DNA of 64,000 bases from Helichrysum umbraculigerum (GCA_949592205.1 CATIUR010000004.1:70777837-70841836), one strand, 5' to 3'. Shown: positions 10,501 to 23,252, counted from the first letter of the stretch. The notes: a model not told the origin generated them from the sequence alone. Numbers and translations are program-made.

Positions 10501-12019
10501 TTTTCATACAAGAGATGATGTTTAAGTTTCGCCTACCAGTCTCCCCCTGTATGATCAAGGTTCCACCGGTAGCGAGAGGTATACGCACAATCTTTTCGAA
10601 ACAAACAATTTCAGCATGATGCTTGGACAACCAGTCCATGCCTACGATGACATCGAAGCTCCCGATTTCAACAGGGATGAGGTTTATGGGGAAAATTTCG
10701 TTGGCTAGGTTTAGAGTGCAATTAGGTATCACACTATCGGCCTCTATCAGTTTGCCATTTGCTAATTCTACTGTGAACTTAGCATCTAAGGCAGTGGGAG
10801 TAATGTTGAGTAACGGACAAAACTCATCAGATATGAAACTTTTATCAGCACCAGTATCGAATAAAACTGAAACGGTTAGATCGTTGAGGAGAAACATACC
10901 CGTAACAACGTTGGGATCTTGACGGGCCTCTCCAGCATTGAGTACAAAAGCTCGGCCGCGAGGGTTGTTGTTGTTATTGTTGTTCCTGTTGTTGTTGTTG
11001 TTGTTTCGTTTCGGGCAATTATTCCGGAAATGGGCAGTGCTGCCACACTCGAAACAAGCCTTTGGTGCATTGGGGTTGGTATTTGGGTTGGGGGTTCTGC
11101 AATCTTTAGCTAGATGTCCCTGCCGTTTGCACTTGGTACAGGTACAGGGGCCTTCGTGGTGTAGAGTACACTTGGAACAGTAAGGTTTGTTCCCAACGTA
11201 CCCTTTCTTGTCCCCCGACCCTGAACCAGAGGTGTAGGCCTTAACAGACTCGGCCCTCTTGGTTTGCTGTTGCTGTTGATTGTTGTTATTTCCGGACCAT
11301 TTTCTTTTGTTATCCCCGGTGGTTTTCACTGTGGGTGTCCCACGGCGAACAATTTGAGCCATGAGCTCGTGTGCCATTCGGACAGCACTTTGGATGGTTC
11401 CGGGTTTGGAAGAGATGACATTGCCTTGGATGGAATCAGGTAGCCCCCAAATGTATCTTTCGACACGTTTGGATTCAGGGTCCACCATGGATGGACAAAG
11501 GAGAGCAAGCTGGTGAAATCTGGTTGTGTAGCTAGTAATGTCATTTCCTTGAACTGTGAGGTTCCAGAATTCATGTTCGAGCTGTTGGAGTTGCTCGCGT
11601 GGACAGTATTCTTCCCTCAACAAGTTTTTGAGTTCATCCCAAGACATTTGATAGGCAGTATCAATACCATGGGTTTGGGCGTATGAGTTCCAGAAAGTGA
11701 GTGCACCCTCAGCTAGAGTGTAGGTAGAGAATTTGACTTTGTTCTCTTCTTGGCAGTTGCATATGCGGAAAACGGACTCCATTTTCTCAATCCATCGCAA
11801 GAGACCGACGGCTCCTTCGGTTCCTTTGAAATGGAGAGGTTTACAATTCATGAAATCTTTGTGGGTGCAGGGCTTTGGCACAGGTGGGTTGTTGCCTGCA
11901 CCTCCTGGATTTCCTTGGTTTGGATTGGGATTGTTCCTGGTAGCTTCTAGGGCTGCTTGAACCCTTTGATTGACGAGTCTTTCGATATCAGCGGAGCTCA
12001 TTTGACGTTTTGGTGCCAT
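7568..12019 (-). pseudogene. Chromovirus gag-pol polyprotein, one nonsense codon
   Basis: One frame of about 1483 codons, interrupted only by TGA at 8888-8890 (codon 1044), where related elements have tryptophan. Order: Gag; two CCHC knuckles (CTKCKRQGHLAKDC about 294-307; CFECGSTAHFRNNC about 322-335) around an asparagine-rich run; aspartic protease with FDTGADKS at about 387; RT with FIDD at about 722; RNase H ending GKANVVADALS; then, past the stop, integrase with HHCC finger and D,D-35-E core (DFINKLP, SDRDSRF, GQSERTIQ) and a C-terminal chromodomain-like end (VKVRWNSRRGPEFTWE). This architecture is that of Tekay/Del-type chromoviruses. The start is the ATG at 12017-12019 (MAPKRQ). The nonsense codon removes integrase, so this copy is probably not autonomous. 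Names here describe a plant retrotransposon. Confidence 0.93.
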
Positions 12020-12324
12020 GATTCTAAAAGAAAGAAAATAAGAGGCACTTAAGATTTCAGAGAGTAAGATTTTTAAAGTCTTTGCAGGCGTACACAAGAA
12101 GGTAAAACAAGTATGTATAACAAGATATTCAATAACGCAAGGAAGCAAATTTTCATAATCAACTTGAGGCGCAAGATAAGCGATTACAGAATTTAGAAAG
12201 TTTACAAGATATGCCGGGAATTGTTACTTTCGGACTTAATACGAGAGTCTACAAAAGACAACGTAAGATAGATAGTTGGGCACATCCCGCCACAACAGGT
12301 TACTAGATAGAGATTTAATGAGTC
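12020..12324 (-). other. Spacer between the extra frame and gag in E
   Basis: 305 nt of leader between the stop of the upstream frame and the gag ATG. No further frame or repeat is seen. Confidence 0.5.
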
Positions 12325-13044
12325 CTAACGCAAGTTTATTCGTTCCATTAGTGTGACAAGTCGGTCCACGGTTCCTGCAAGTCTGCCAGCTTGTCTGGTG
12401 CTATCCTCAGCCAAGGTTAGTCGTTGCTCTAGCACTCGGGTGTACTCTTCTGCTTCTCGTGAACGTTGTTCACATTCTTCTAACCTTGCTTGAAGAAGGT
12501 CGACCGCGCCTCTATCGTCAATGACGTGTTGGTGCATCATTTCCAGAGTATTTGTCATGTTTTCTTGGTCTTGAAACAGTTGTGCAATGCGGTCATGTGA
12601 TTGGCGCAGCCAGTACATTTGCACTATGTGTTGCTCTCGTTCCAGGCTTTCAAGTCTTGTCTCGTGGCGGTGGAGTCTGGCGGTTAATACTGGTACGGTG
12701 TGGTGTGTTGGTTCTTGGGTATAGGGAGAGATGTCCATGGGGTCATCGAAAACCTCCATGTTTTCCTCAGATCTCCAAGTATTGAGAGTTGTGGGTAGCC
12801 AGTCCCATCTACGGGGGTATGCGGAATGGCGTGTGGTATTATCGATGGAGTTTGAGTAAGGGTTGGCTCGAGATGATCTGGTACTCCTTGGGCGAGTACG
12901 TAACACTCGGGCTTCGCCAGTGATGTAGTAAAGTCGTTCAGGAGAGTTTGGTGTTGAAGACATAGTAACGATTCCTTCAGTAGCGGTTCGTGTTTGGGCT
13001 TCGTTCTCAGAGTTGGGAGACGTAGCGGTGGGAGTGGTTGCCAT
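12325..13044 (-). CDS. Unrecognised coiled-coil protein encoded upstream of gag in E
   Basis: An intact 239-codon frame from ATG 13042-13044 (MATTPTATSPNSENEAQTRT) to the stop at 12325, between PBS and gag on the same strand. The N-terminal half is Ser/Thr/Pro/Arg-rich and probably disordered (RPRSTRSSRANPY). From about residue 120 heptad-like helices dominate (LHRHETRLESLEREQ; LLQARLEECEQRSREAEEY; VLEQRLTLAEDSTRQ), predicting a long coiled coil. No enzyme motif, signal peptide or membrane segment is visible. It has stayed open although gag-pol has a stop, which suggests it is a real gene of the family. I do not recognise it; a nucleic-acid- or capsid-associated accessory protein is one guess. 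It would be the first frame on the genomic RNA. Confidence 0.65.
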   Translation of the reverse strand: MATTPTATSPNSENEAQTRTATEGIVTMSSTPNSPERLYYITGEARVLRTRPRSTRSSRANPYSNSIDNTTRHSAYPRRWDWLPTTLNTWRSEENMEVFDDPMDISPYTQEPTHHTVPVLTARLHRHETRLESLEREQHIVQMYWLRQSHDRIAQLFQDQENMTNTLEMMHQHVIDDRGAVDLLQARLEECEQRSREAEEYTRVLEQRLTLAEDSTRQAGRLAGTVDRLVTLMERINLR

Positions 13045-13349
13045 TTTCTGTGGCAAGGAGTTTTAGTATACGTAAGGTTAAGGTTATATATAAATACAAT
13101 AACCTAGCACATAAGCACGTATAAGGTTGGTCCCGTTCTATCCTCGGTCAAAGCCTTCTAATGCATTCCCATCCACCATAACCATTTCAGGTCTTGCATC
13201 GATTCTTGTTTAATTGTACATAGTTGATCAAGCTATGTTAAATTAAATTCAAATGATGCAATTTCTGAACCAGTCATAACAAATGAGGAATACTAACCTA
13301 ACGGTTATAGTCTAGGTCACTAATGCAATCCTAGTTCGCTATAACCTTA
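13045..13349 (-). other. E leader between PBS and first frame
   Basis: 305 nt of untranslated leader on the genomic RNA; no gene seen. Confidence 0.5.
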
Positions 13350-13362
13350 GGCTTTGATACCA
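13350..13362 (-). other. Element E primer-binding site (Met-tRNA type)
   Basis: Minus strand TGGTATCAAAGCC lies 3 nt inside the 5' LTR. It resembles the common plant initiator-Met PBS TGGTATCAGAGC with one change. Confidence 0.8.
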
Positions 13363-13365
13363 ATC

Positions 13366-16300
13366 TGTCGCACCCCCAAAACACGTGGCAGCGGAAACAG
13401 GAGTTGTCATGGGGGCGCCGACCAAATTAAATATCACAACACAAGATTACAACAAACGACCTCTATATGAGACGTTTTAATAAAAAGTTACATTACCATA
13501 ATTTCAATTGTTTACAATAAGTCTGGAGTTCGCATAAACCGCTAAGAGATTTCTAATACATAACTGATTTTACCAAATACAGCTAAATGCAATCTAATCT
13601 CTTGAAATTTGAAAACAATGCGACTCGAGCTAGGCTTTCCATAAGCTTCCTACTGCGGCGGTTTACCTGAGAAATACATACTAAAAGGTCAACATAAAGT
13701 TGGTGAGTTCATAGGTTTGTAAACAATCGTTTAGTTATGATCCACAAGATTTCAAGTTGTGTCATTCGCAAATGACAGTTAAAAGTATCGTTAGCCAACG
13801 ATAAGTAAAAGTATTGCAAAATGCAATATAAGTATACCATTTACATGAGTCTCATAGTCAAACTTAACGTTGTTTGCCTCCGGTAAGTGTACTAATCCGA
13901 ATACACCTCTAAATCACAAGTAATACTGCGCCCGTGGGTTGGCTAGCGCGACTAGCCCGGACGAGGTTTGTCAAACCCTGACGGTACCACCCAATAATAC
14001 TCACGCACAATTTTAATGACTATGATGGGGTAGAGGACTTTAGTGGATTATTCAGGTCTCATGCAATCCGTATAAAAAGTTGTATTATAATACTTGTGAT
14101 CATAAAAGCAGTGGTGTTGTAAATGTATCGTTAACAAACGATAAGTAAATGAGTTGCAAGTGTATCGTTAACAAACGATAAGTAAATGAGTTGCAAGTGT
14201 ATCGTTAACAAACGATAAGTAAATATGTTGCAAGTGTATCGTTAACAAACGATAAGTAAATATGTTATTGCACGAATGCAAAAATGAGTATAAAACAGTT
14301 GTAGTATGTATTCTCCCCCAAAAGTAGTTGTAAAACAGTAAAAAGGGGCTATGAAACTCACCAGAGTTAAGCAGGTAGCAAGCAATAATCAAATAGCAAG
14401 CAAAGTCCAAAGCGCAACCTTCTAACGTCCTAAGCGTATAAGGTTGTGTAAGTAGATGTCTCATAAGACTATCTAGAGTGATTGTATAAGTGGGGGTCAA
14501 TGTCCACTTAAGCCAATCGTGTAGGTGGAGGGTTAATGTCCACCTAGAGCTAGTTCATCAACTAGTATGTCCAAATAAGTTGTTCAAGTTTGTTTATCAA
14601 AAACGTGTACGACCCGTTGGTGAAAGTTTGTAATAATAATTCGTTAAGACATTATTATTAGGATGATGTTATACTTACATATGTATAGTATGTTTCATGA
14701 GTTATAATGTTGCATTGTATAAGTATTAACGTTACTTGAAGTTTAACACTTAGTGAGAAAACTAGTTTTTAAGGATTCTGTTTCATGCGACACTTCATGC
14801 GTCACTTGCTAGTTATGGGCAGCACTTAGGAAGTGCCGCATAAAATGCGTTTTCAGATTTACATAGCGTCACTTAAGAAGTGTCGGATACGGGGCGTCAC
14901 TAAGGCATGGCGGCACTAAGGGTAAGTGCCGCTAATATAATAGTTCAGTCACTTCAGGCGTCACTTAGGTAGTGTCGGATAAAGTGTTTAAGCGTCACTA
15001 CAAGCGTCACTTGCCAAGTGTCGCTAGAATTCCAGTGATCATGCGTCACTTAAGTCTGTTTGGATTTTGCTAAGTCAAAAACGTGGTCAACTATGACGGT
15101 TTGACCCGAACCTTTTACTCAAGTCATATTCCAGTAAATAAAGGTTATAAAAGTTATTATTTCATATTGTAGTCGTTTCGAGATGTCGGTTTCAAGTTTA
15201 CACCTTAAACTTCAAGATTTAATGTTTTCGGTTTATGTCGGGTCATTACGCCAACTGATTTCACCTATCTATAGTCCAAATCAAACTTCCAAATTTTTAC
15301 CAACTGATTTACTAAGTGTCTTGACTAACATATCAAATTTTCAGCTTCTAACAAGTCCATTAACATAGTTAAATAAAGCCGCGTAACAACCGAACACATT
15401 TTATCGAAAAACTTCCAGGTCAGTCTTATAAATCGGCTCGTAGAGAAAAATGAGTACGTTTCTGGAAAAAGTGTAAAACATAAAAGTTGTAGATCTTTTC
15501 GATACGCAAGTTGTAGATCTTGCATGTTCTTGTTTGTGTTGCAAAAACGATTTTTAACACCAAGTTTGGACATAATCATGATAGATGAACATTATAACAT
15601 CATAATCAGTAGATTAAAAGTAAAATAAGTAAAAGGTTTGATGATTTATACCAAGCAAATGATGGAGAAGCAAAAAGGGAGTTGAAGATGATGATGTCTT
15701 GAGCTTGGTTCCCCCTTTTCTTTTGTTCTTGATCTTCAAGATGATAGTGATTTAATGGTGATGATTATTTGGTAGTAAGAGGGCTGTGTTTTCTCCAGAT
15801 TTTGAGAGGAAAAATGGAGGTGTTTTTGAAATAAAAATGAAAGTTGCATGCTTAAGGAGTGGATGTGTAAGGGAATCAAGTAATCATCATTTTGCATGAA
15901 GATCTATTAGGGAAAATGGGTGGTGACCACATGGGGGGGGGGGGGGCAGCAAGGGGGCCGGCCAAGGGGGGCCCCACACAAGGGTATTTTGGTCATTTTA
16001 CATTTCTAGCTTAAATCGTTGCATTTTACGTTCGTTTACCCGATTGTTTAAACGTTTATTTATACGTTACATGTTTTATACGCGTTTTTAAGTGACGACT
16101 TAATTTTCGATATTTTTGATTGAGACGTTTATTAAAATACTTAAAAACATTTATAAAAATGTCCCGTTTATTTGTCGGCCTCGATTTGCGTGTTTGTTCT
16201 ACGGCGGTTTAATCGCGTAACGTTATTTTGAGTCGTTTAGATTAACGATATAATTTGGATAAATTTCCATTGAAGTATTATTTAAAGTACTTAATTTAGG

Positions 16301-16665
16301 TTGTCAATTTAATTATTGACGTTCGTTTGGTTGTCGAAATAAATTCGAGCGTTATCGTTGCGTTTGAGACGTTTTAACCGAAACGTCTAGGTTTTTCGAG
16401 TATTATTTTAGCAAAATAATAGATAATGATAAACAACTTCTAAAAATAGATTAAAGTTATTTATAGAAATGTTTTCACCAACGTCGTATTTAAACTGTGT
16501 CGGACTCCATCCGATAATAAAGTGTACGATTTAAACAAATCGCAAATGTGTGCAAATATAATAACATATATTAATACACATAATGATACACATAATTCAC
16601 CCTAATTACATGTATTAGCACAATGATTAGGAGCTAACAGTAGCCCTAATTGGTCGGGTGTCACA
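13366..16665 (-). mobile_element. Element E 5' LTR (right), 3300 bp
   Basis: Same edges as the left LTR (TGTCGC..TGTCACA). It has four minisatellite units (14118-14262), the GCGTCACTT cluster (about 14785-15050) and a 14-nt G run (15933-15946). A deletion of about 70 bp near 15510 relative to the left LTR is flanked by a duplicated GTTGTAGATCTT. Confidence 0.95.
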
Positions 16666-16670
16666 ATCTT

Positions 16671-18447
16671 GCCACAATCATTCTAGGGGAAGTGATGTAG
16701 GGTTTTGGAGTGAGGCTTTGGTGATATGAGAGGGTGTTTTGTTGGATTTTCTTTTTAGTGAAGTTGGAAAGCTGAAATTTTTGACTTTTTGGGATGATTG
16801 ACGCCCTTTTCTTTCGGTATTCGGAAGGAGTCTTTTTCTCCATTTGACTTTCTTTTCTTTGAATTTTCTTGGGCATTTTTGACTTCGTATCCTTGTAGCC
16901 TTTCTTCTTTCATCTTTGGAACTTTTATAAAGTTTGAGGGATGCTTTTGAGTAGGTACGGGATAACGTGTTTATTTTTGGGTGTGTAGAGGGGTTCAAGA
17001 ATGATGTGATCCGATCTCCTTTTTACTCACTAGTTTGGCTTCGAAATGCATCACAGGAGCAAGTTCTGATTCTAAACGTATACATCGGCACACTCAAGAA
17101 TCGAAAAAGTGAAGCATTAAAAGTGAATGCTTTATATGGCTCAAGATACCTCACGAATCGAAAGTTGGTTTGTTGTGTGCCTAGTTATGCGATGCTCTTT
17201 ATGGGATTACTAAACTAATTTTTCAAAGGAATTCGTATTTTATTTATCCTTCTTCCCCAAAGTAAATCATTCATTGTTTAAAATTTTTTTCATTTTCGAC
17301 ATATTTTTAACCCAATTTTGAAAATTTTGTTTACTTTTTAGAGAAGGATGGTTTAAAGAGCAGCGAGTTTAGAATCAAGCATATACCATTCTCCACTTTA
17401 CAGTAGTGTAACTACTGCTATCCCACACTTAAAGGAACATCGTCCTCGATGTTATTCTAAGCTCTGACTGGGGTTAAAATCCCACACTTAGAAAATTAAA
17501 CATCTAAGACGTATTCTTTTAGTGGTGTGTTTTGGGTTTGAATCCCACACTTAGAGATAAGCATAGTGGATATGGCATATTTAAAACGAAGGAAAGAGAC
17601 TGGTAAAGAAGTACTCCCCGGTATTTACAGTGTTCCTTGGTATGCGTTTGCCGAACTTCATCCTGTTGGGTTCACTCTTAATCAAGTCTTCTTGTGATTG
17701 GTCTCGTAGGTGTGAACACGTCGGATATACGATTCTTCGGTTGTTGATGCTTCCTTGCAGGCTGGAGCATTCTTTGTATTATCCGAATGTGAAAGATAGT
17801 CGGAGATTTCATCACTTCTTGGAATGTAAAATTGCGGAAATGTAAAAACACGGGTTGCCTCCCGAGAAGCGCTCTTTTAAGGTCGAGAGCTCGACTTCTT
17901 TTCTCCTAGCTAGATGGAGATGGATGCATCCATGGGATCCCCTTTGTTGATGTTGTGGGCCCTAGGTTGCGGAAAAGTGTATCGAGGTGGATAGATTCTC
18001 ATGAAATGATTGACTATTATCGTAATCAATTCAAATGGACTATCTCTCGATTCTGACTTGTAGTTCTGAAGATGCTCTGAAGTTGTCCTTCGCAAGTCCG
18101 TGAAGTCCGAAGGTGATGTAGTAGACTGCTTTAGTGACAGTCCCACTAGGGTCGGTCATGGTGGTTGTGTCTGTCTTAACAACCTCTCTTGGCGGTGGGT
18201 TTTGCCAGAGAGAGCAAACAAACGCCAAGAATTGCAGTTTTATGCCTTCATAATTCTCGGTCTTGGGGTCTCCATTGAATCTTCTTATGCATGTGCACAG
18301 GTTCTCTATTTGCCGGTGCTGATGGTTGTTGAATGGGAAATCGGATTCTGAGAAAACTAGAACAAGCTGACGATAATCCCCCATGTAGCCTTGCGGTTCC
18401 AAAGTTTCATACCTTTGACAAATTATATTGACACAGATAATTGACTA
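16671..18447. repeat. Array unit 1, element A-derived part
   Basis: It continues unit 1 after the E insertion. It holds A's 3' noncoding sequence (16671-17840), the GGGTTGCCTCCC motif (about 17852-17872), a minus-strand X fragment (17910-18372) and a slice of A's LTR (18373-18447). Confidence 0.9.
17910..18372 (-). pseudogene. X-module C-terminal fragment, array unit 1
   Basis: It encodes LVLVFSESDFPFNNHQ through the family end MRIYPPRYTFPQPRA on the minus strand. An extra T (CCTTCGC against CCTCGC in A and unit 4) shifts the frame in the middle, so the end is read in a second frame. The N-terminal half of X is missing because the sequence jumps at 18372 to LTR sequence. Confidence 0.8.
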
Positions 18448-18498
18448 CCTTTTCATGAAAATTTATTAAACTCATCGGATCAAACAATCTGAACGTAG

Positions 18499-18817
18499 CT
18501 TGTTTCAGATTCCAAATACCTCCAACTTCTGGAATTAACAAAGGAGGACTACGGCCAGCTGGACGATGATGATCTTGAACATATGGATTTAAACTGGAAT
18601 ATCGCCATGATCACGAGACGGGTACAGAAATTCTTGCAAAGAACTGGAAGCAAGAGTTTGGAAGGAGCTGGTAAATCTGGCTTTGGATTTGATAAGAGCA
18701 AGGTTCGTTGCTACAACTACCAGAACTTGGGACACTTTGCCCGAGAATGTGAGAAGCCAAAGATGCCACCATCAGGTCTCACTAAACCATCTCCTCCCAA
18801 GACCCCTGAGAAATATT
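18499..18817 (+). pseudogene. Copia gag fragment, array unit 2
   Basis: Same as the unit 1 copy, including the CYNY knuckle change; one residue differs (TGSKSL for TGRKSL). Confidence 0.75.
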
Positions 18818-20130
18818 CATGTATCGTTTATCGTCATAGGCTTGATCGAGAATCAAATCGTTACCTTTTTGGTGCGCGTGAAGTCGATCTTGCCACAATC
18901 ATTCTAGGGGAAGTGATGTAGGGTTTTGGAGTGAGGCTTTGGTGATATGAGAGGGTGTTTTGTTGGATTTTCTTTTTAGTGAAGTTGGAAAGCTGAAATT
19001 TTTGACTTTTTGGGATGATTGACGCCCTTTTCTTTCGGTATTCGGAAGGAGTCTTTTTCTCCATTTGACTTTCTTTTCTTTGAATTTTCTTGGGCATTTT
19101 TGACTTCGTATCCTTGTAGCCTTTCTTCTTTCATCTTTGGAACTTTTATAAAGTTTGAGGGATGCTTTTGAGTAGGTACGGGATAACGTGTTTATTTTTG
19201 GGTGTGTAGAGGGGTTCAAGAATGATGTGATCCGATCTCCTTTTTACTCACTAGTTTGGCTTCGAAATGCATCACAGGAGCAAGTTCTGATTCTAAACGC
19301 ATACATCGGCACACTCAAGAATCGAAAAAGTGAAGCATTAAAAGTGAATGCTTTATATGGCTCAAGATACCTCACGAATCGAAAGTTGGTTTGTTGTGTG
19401 CCTAGTCATGTGATGCTCTTTATGGGATTACTAAACTAATTTTTCAAAGGAATTCGTATTTTATTTATCCTTCTTCCCCAAAGTAAATCATTCATTGTTT
19501 AAAATTTTTTTCATTTTCGATATATTTTTAACCTAATTTTGAAAATTTTGTTTACTTTTTAGAGAAGGATGGTTTAAAGAGCAGCGAGTTTAGAATCAAG
19601 CTTATACCATTATCCACTTTACAGTAGTGCAACTACTGCTATCCCACACTTAAAGGAACATCGTCCTCGATGTTATTCTAAGCTCTGACTGGGGTTAAAA
19701 TCCCACACTTAGAAAATTAAACATCTAAGACGTATTCTTTTAGTGGTGTGTTTTGGGTTTGAATCCCACACTTAGAGATAAGCATAGTGGATATGGCATA
19801 TTTAAAACGAAGGAAAGAGACTGGTAAAGAAGTACTCCCCGGTATTTACAGTGTTCCTTGGTATGCGTTTGCCGAACTTCATCCTGTTGGGTTCACTCTT
19901 AATCAAGTCTTCTTGTGATTGGTCTCGTAGGTGTGAACACGTCGGATATACGATTCTTCGGTTGTTGATGCTTCCTTGCAGGCTGGAGCATTCTTTGTAT
20001 TATCCGAATGTGAAAGATAGTCGGAGATTTCATCACTTCTTGGAATGTAAAATTGCGAAAATGTAAAAACACGGGTTGCCTCCCGAGAAGCGCTCTTTTA
20101 AGGTCGAGAGCTCGACTTCTTTTCTCCTAG

Positions 20131-20593
20131 CTAGATGGAGATGGATGCATCCATGGGATCCCCTTTGTTGATGTTGTGGGCCCTAGGTTGCGGAAAAGTG
20201 TATCGAGGTGGATAGATTCTCATGAAATGATTGACTATTATCGTAATCAATTCAAATGGACTATCTCTCGATTCTGACTTGTAGTTCTGAAGATGCTCTG
20301 AAGTTGTCCTTCGCAAGTCCGTGAAGTCCGAAGGTGATGTAGTAGACTGCTTTAGTGACAGTCCCACTAGGGTCGGTCATGGTGGTTGTGTCTGTCTTAA
20401 CAACCTCTCTTGGCGGTGGGTTTTGCCAGAGAGAGCAAACAAACGCCAAGAATTGCAGTTTTATGCCTTCATAATTCTCGGTCTTGGGGTCTCCATTGAA
20501 TCTTCTTATGCATGTGCACAGGTTCTCTATTTGCCGGTGCTGATGGTTGTTGAATGGGAAATCGGATTCTGAGAAAACTAGAACAAGCTGACG
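20131..20593 (-). pseudogene. X-module fragment, array unit 2
   Basis: As in unit 1, with the same +T frameshift. Confidence 0.8.
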
Positions 20594-20719
20594 ATAATCC
20601 CCCATGTAGCCTTGCGGTTCCAAAGTTTCATACCTTTGACAAATTATATTGACACAGATAATTGACTACCTTTTCATGAAAATTTATTAAACTCATCGGA
20701 TCAAACAATCTGAACGTAG

Positions 20720-21038
20720 CTTGTTTCAGATTCCAAATACCTCCAACTTCTGGAATTAACAAAGGAGGACTACGGCCAGCTGGACGATGATGATCTTGAA
20801 CATATGGATTTAAACTGGAATATCGCCATGATCAAGAGACGGGTACAGAAATTCTTGCAAAGAACTGGACGCAAGAGTTTGGAAGGAGCTGGTAAATCTG
20901 GCTTTGGATTTGATAAGAGCAAGGTTCGTTGCTACAACTACCAGAACTTGGGACACTTTGCCCGAGAATGTGAGAAGCCAAAGATGCCACCATCAGGTCT
21001 CACTAAACCATCTCCTCCCAAGACCCCTGAGAAATATT
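20720..21038 (+). pseudogene. Copia gag fragment, array unit 3
   Basis: As in unit 1; one difference (MIKRRVQ for MITRRVQ). Confidence 0.75.
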
Positions 21039-22344
21039 CATGTATCGTTTATCGTCATAGGCTTGATCGAGAATCAAATCGTTACCTTTTTGGTGCGCGT
21101 GAAGTCGATCTTGCCACAATCATTCTAGGGGAAGTGATGTAGGGTTTTGGAGTGAGGCTTTGGTGATATGAGAGGGTGTTTTGTTGGATTTTCTTTTTAG
21201 TGAAGTTGGAAAGCTGAAATTTTTGACTTTTTGGGATGATTGACGCCCTTTTCTTTCGGAAGGAGTCTTTTTCTCCATTTGACTTTCTTTTCTTTGAATT
21301 TTCTTGGGCATTTTTGACTTAGTATCCTTGTAGCCTTTCTTCTTTCATCTTTGGAACTTTTATAAAGTTTGAGGGATGCTTTTGAGTAGGTACGGGATAA
21401 CGTGTTTATTTTTGGGTGTGTAGAGGGGTTCAAGAATGATGTGATCCGATCACCTTTTTACTCACTAGTTTGGCTTCGAAATGCATCACAGGAGCAAGTT
21501 CTGATTCTAAACGCATACATCGGCACACTCAAGAATCGAAAAAGTGAAGCATTAAAAGTGAATGCTTTATATGGCTCAAGATACCTCACGAATCGAAAGT
21601 TGGTTTGTTGTGTGCCTAGTCATGCGATGCTCTTTATGGGATTACTAAACTAATTTTTCAAAGGAATTCGTATTTTATTTATCCTTCTTCCCCAAAGTAA
21701 ATCATTCATTGTTTAAAATTTTTTTCATTTTCGATATATTTTTAACCCAATTTTGAAAATTTTGTTTACTTTTTAGAGAAGGATGGTTTAAAGAGCAGTG
21801 AGTTTAGAATCAAGCATATACCATTATCCACTTTACAGTAGTGCAACTACTGCTATCCCACACTTAAAGGAACATCGTCCTCGATGTTATTCTAAGCTCT
21901 GACTGGGGTTAAAATCCCACACTTAGAAAATTAAACATCTAAGACGTATTCTTTTAGTGGTGTGTTTTGGGTTTGAATCCCACACTTAGAGATAAGCATA
22001 GTGGATATGGCATATTTAAAACGAAGGAAAGAGACTGGTAAAGAAGTACTCCCCGGTATTTACAGTGTTCCTTGGTATGCGTTTGCCGAACTTCATCCTG
22101 TTGGGTTCACTCTTAATCAAGTCTTCTTGTGATTGGTCTCGTAGGTGTGAACACGTCGGATATACGATTCTTCGGTTGTTGATGCTTCCTTGCAGGCTGG
22201 AGCATTCTTTGTATTATCCGAATGTGAAAGATAGTCGGAGATTTCATCACTTCTTGGAATGTAAAATTGCGGAAATGTAAAAACACGGGTTGCCTCCCGA
22301 GAAGCGCTCTTTTAAGGTCGAGAGCTCGACTTCTTTTCTCCTAG

Positions 22345-22807
22345 CTAGATGGAGATGGATGCATCCATGGGATCCCCTTTGTTGATGTTGTGGGCCCTAG
22401 GTTGCGGAAAAGTGTATCGAGGTGGATAGATTCTCATGAAATGATTGACTATTATCGTAATCAATTCAAATGGACTATCTCTCGATTCTGACTTGTAGTT
22501 CTGAAGATGCTCTGAAGTTGTCCTTCGCAAGTTCGTGAAGTCCGAAGGTGATGTAGTAGACTGCTTTAGTGACAGTCCCACTAGGGTCGGTCATGGTGGT
22601 TATGTCTGTCTTAACAACCTCTCTTGGCGGTGGGTTTTGCCAGAGAGAGCAAACAAACGCCAAGAATTGCAGTTTTATGCCTTCATAATTCTCGGTCTTG
22701 GGGTCTCCATTGAATCTTCTTATGCATGTGCACAGGTTCTCTATTTGCCGGTGCTGATGGTTGTTGAATGGGAAATCGGATTCTGAGAAAACTAGAACAA
22801 GCTGACG
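22345..22807 (-). pseudogene. X-module fragment, array unit 3
   Basis: Same +T frameshift as units 1 and 2; private changes (LHELAKD, TDITTM). Confidence 0.8.
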
Positions 22808-22933
22808 ATAATCCCCCATGTAGCCTTGCGGTTCCAAAGTTTCATACCTTTGACAAATTATATTGACACAGATAATTGACTACCTTTTCATGAAAATTTA
22901 TTAAACTCATCGGATCAAACAATCTGAACGTAG

Positions 22934-23252
22934 CTTGTTTCAGATTCCAAATACCTCCAACTTCTGGAATTAACAAAGGAGGACTACGGCCAGCTGGACG
23001 ATGATGATCTTGAACATATGGATTTAAACTGGAATATCGCCATGATCACGAGACGGGTACAGAAATTCTTGCAAAGAACTGGACGCAAGAGTTTGGAAGG
23101 AGCTGGTAAATCTGGCTTTGGATTTGATAAGAGCAAGGTTCGTTGCTACAACTACCAGAACTTGGGACACTTTGCCCGAGAATGTGAGAAGCCAAAGATG
23201 CCACCATCAGGTCTCACTAAACCATCTCCTCCCAAGACCCCTGAGAAATATT
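22934..23252 (+). pseudogene. Copia gag fragment, array unit 4
   Basis: As in unit 1, with the CYNY knuckle. Confidence 0.75.

Larger units (their letters stand above)
4113..16665 (-). mobile_element. Element E: near-complete chromovirus (Ty3/Gypsy), 12.55 kb
   Basis: Two long LTRs, 5-bp TSD ATCTT (4108-4112 and 16666-16670), a PBS next to the right LTR and a polypurine tract next to the left LTR show a complete minus-strand insertion. The interrupted target, GAAGTCGATCTTGCCAC, is seen uninterrupted in array units 2 to 4. The LTRs match closely apart from indels, so this is among the youngest events here. It carries gag-pol with chromodomain (7568-12019) and an extra coiled-coil frame ahead of gag (12325-13044). 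Confidence 0.95.
18448..20668. repeat. Array unit 2 (2221 bp)
   Basis: Copia gag part 18448-18817, A-derived part 18818-20593, LTR slice 20594-20668. It shows the junction that E interrupts in unit 1 (GATCTTGCCAC near 18887). Confidence 0.95.
20669..22882. repeat. Array unit 3 (2214 bp)
   Basis: Same order of parts. It is 7 bp shorter because TATTCGG is missing near 21260 (CTTTCGGAAGGAG against CTTTCGGTATTCGGAAGGAG). Confidence 0.95.

Noticed and set aside
12325..13044. Captured host gene fragment in E
   Set aside because: No recognisable host domain; uninterrupted frame in the sense position favours an element gene, though capture cannot be excluded.
16661..16998. Lys/Ser-rich minus-strand frames repeated in each array unit and in D
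   Set aside because: They overlap each other in two frames, vary freely at indels, and lie in the 3' noncoding region of A/D.
16967..17845. Plus-strand 83- and 71-codon frames repeated in the array
   Set aside because: Antisense to element A noncoding sequence; conservation is explained by recent duplication.
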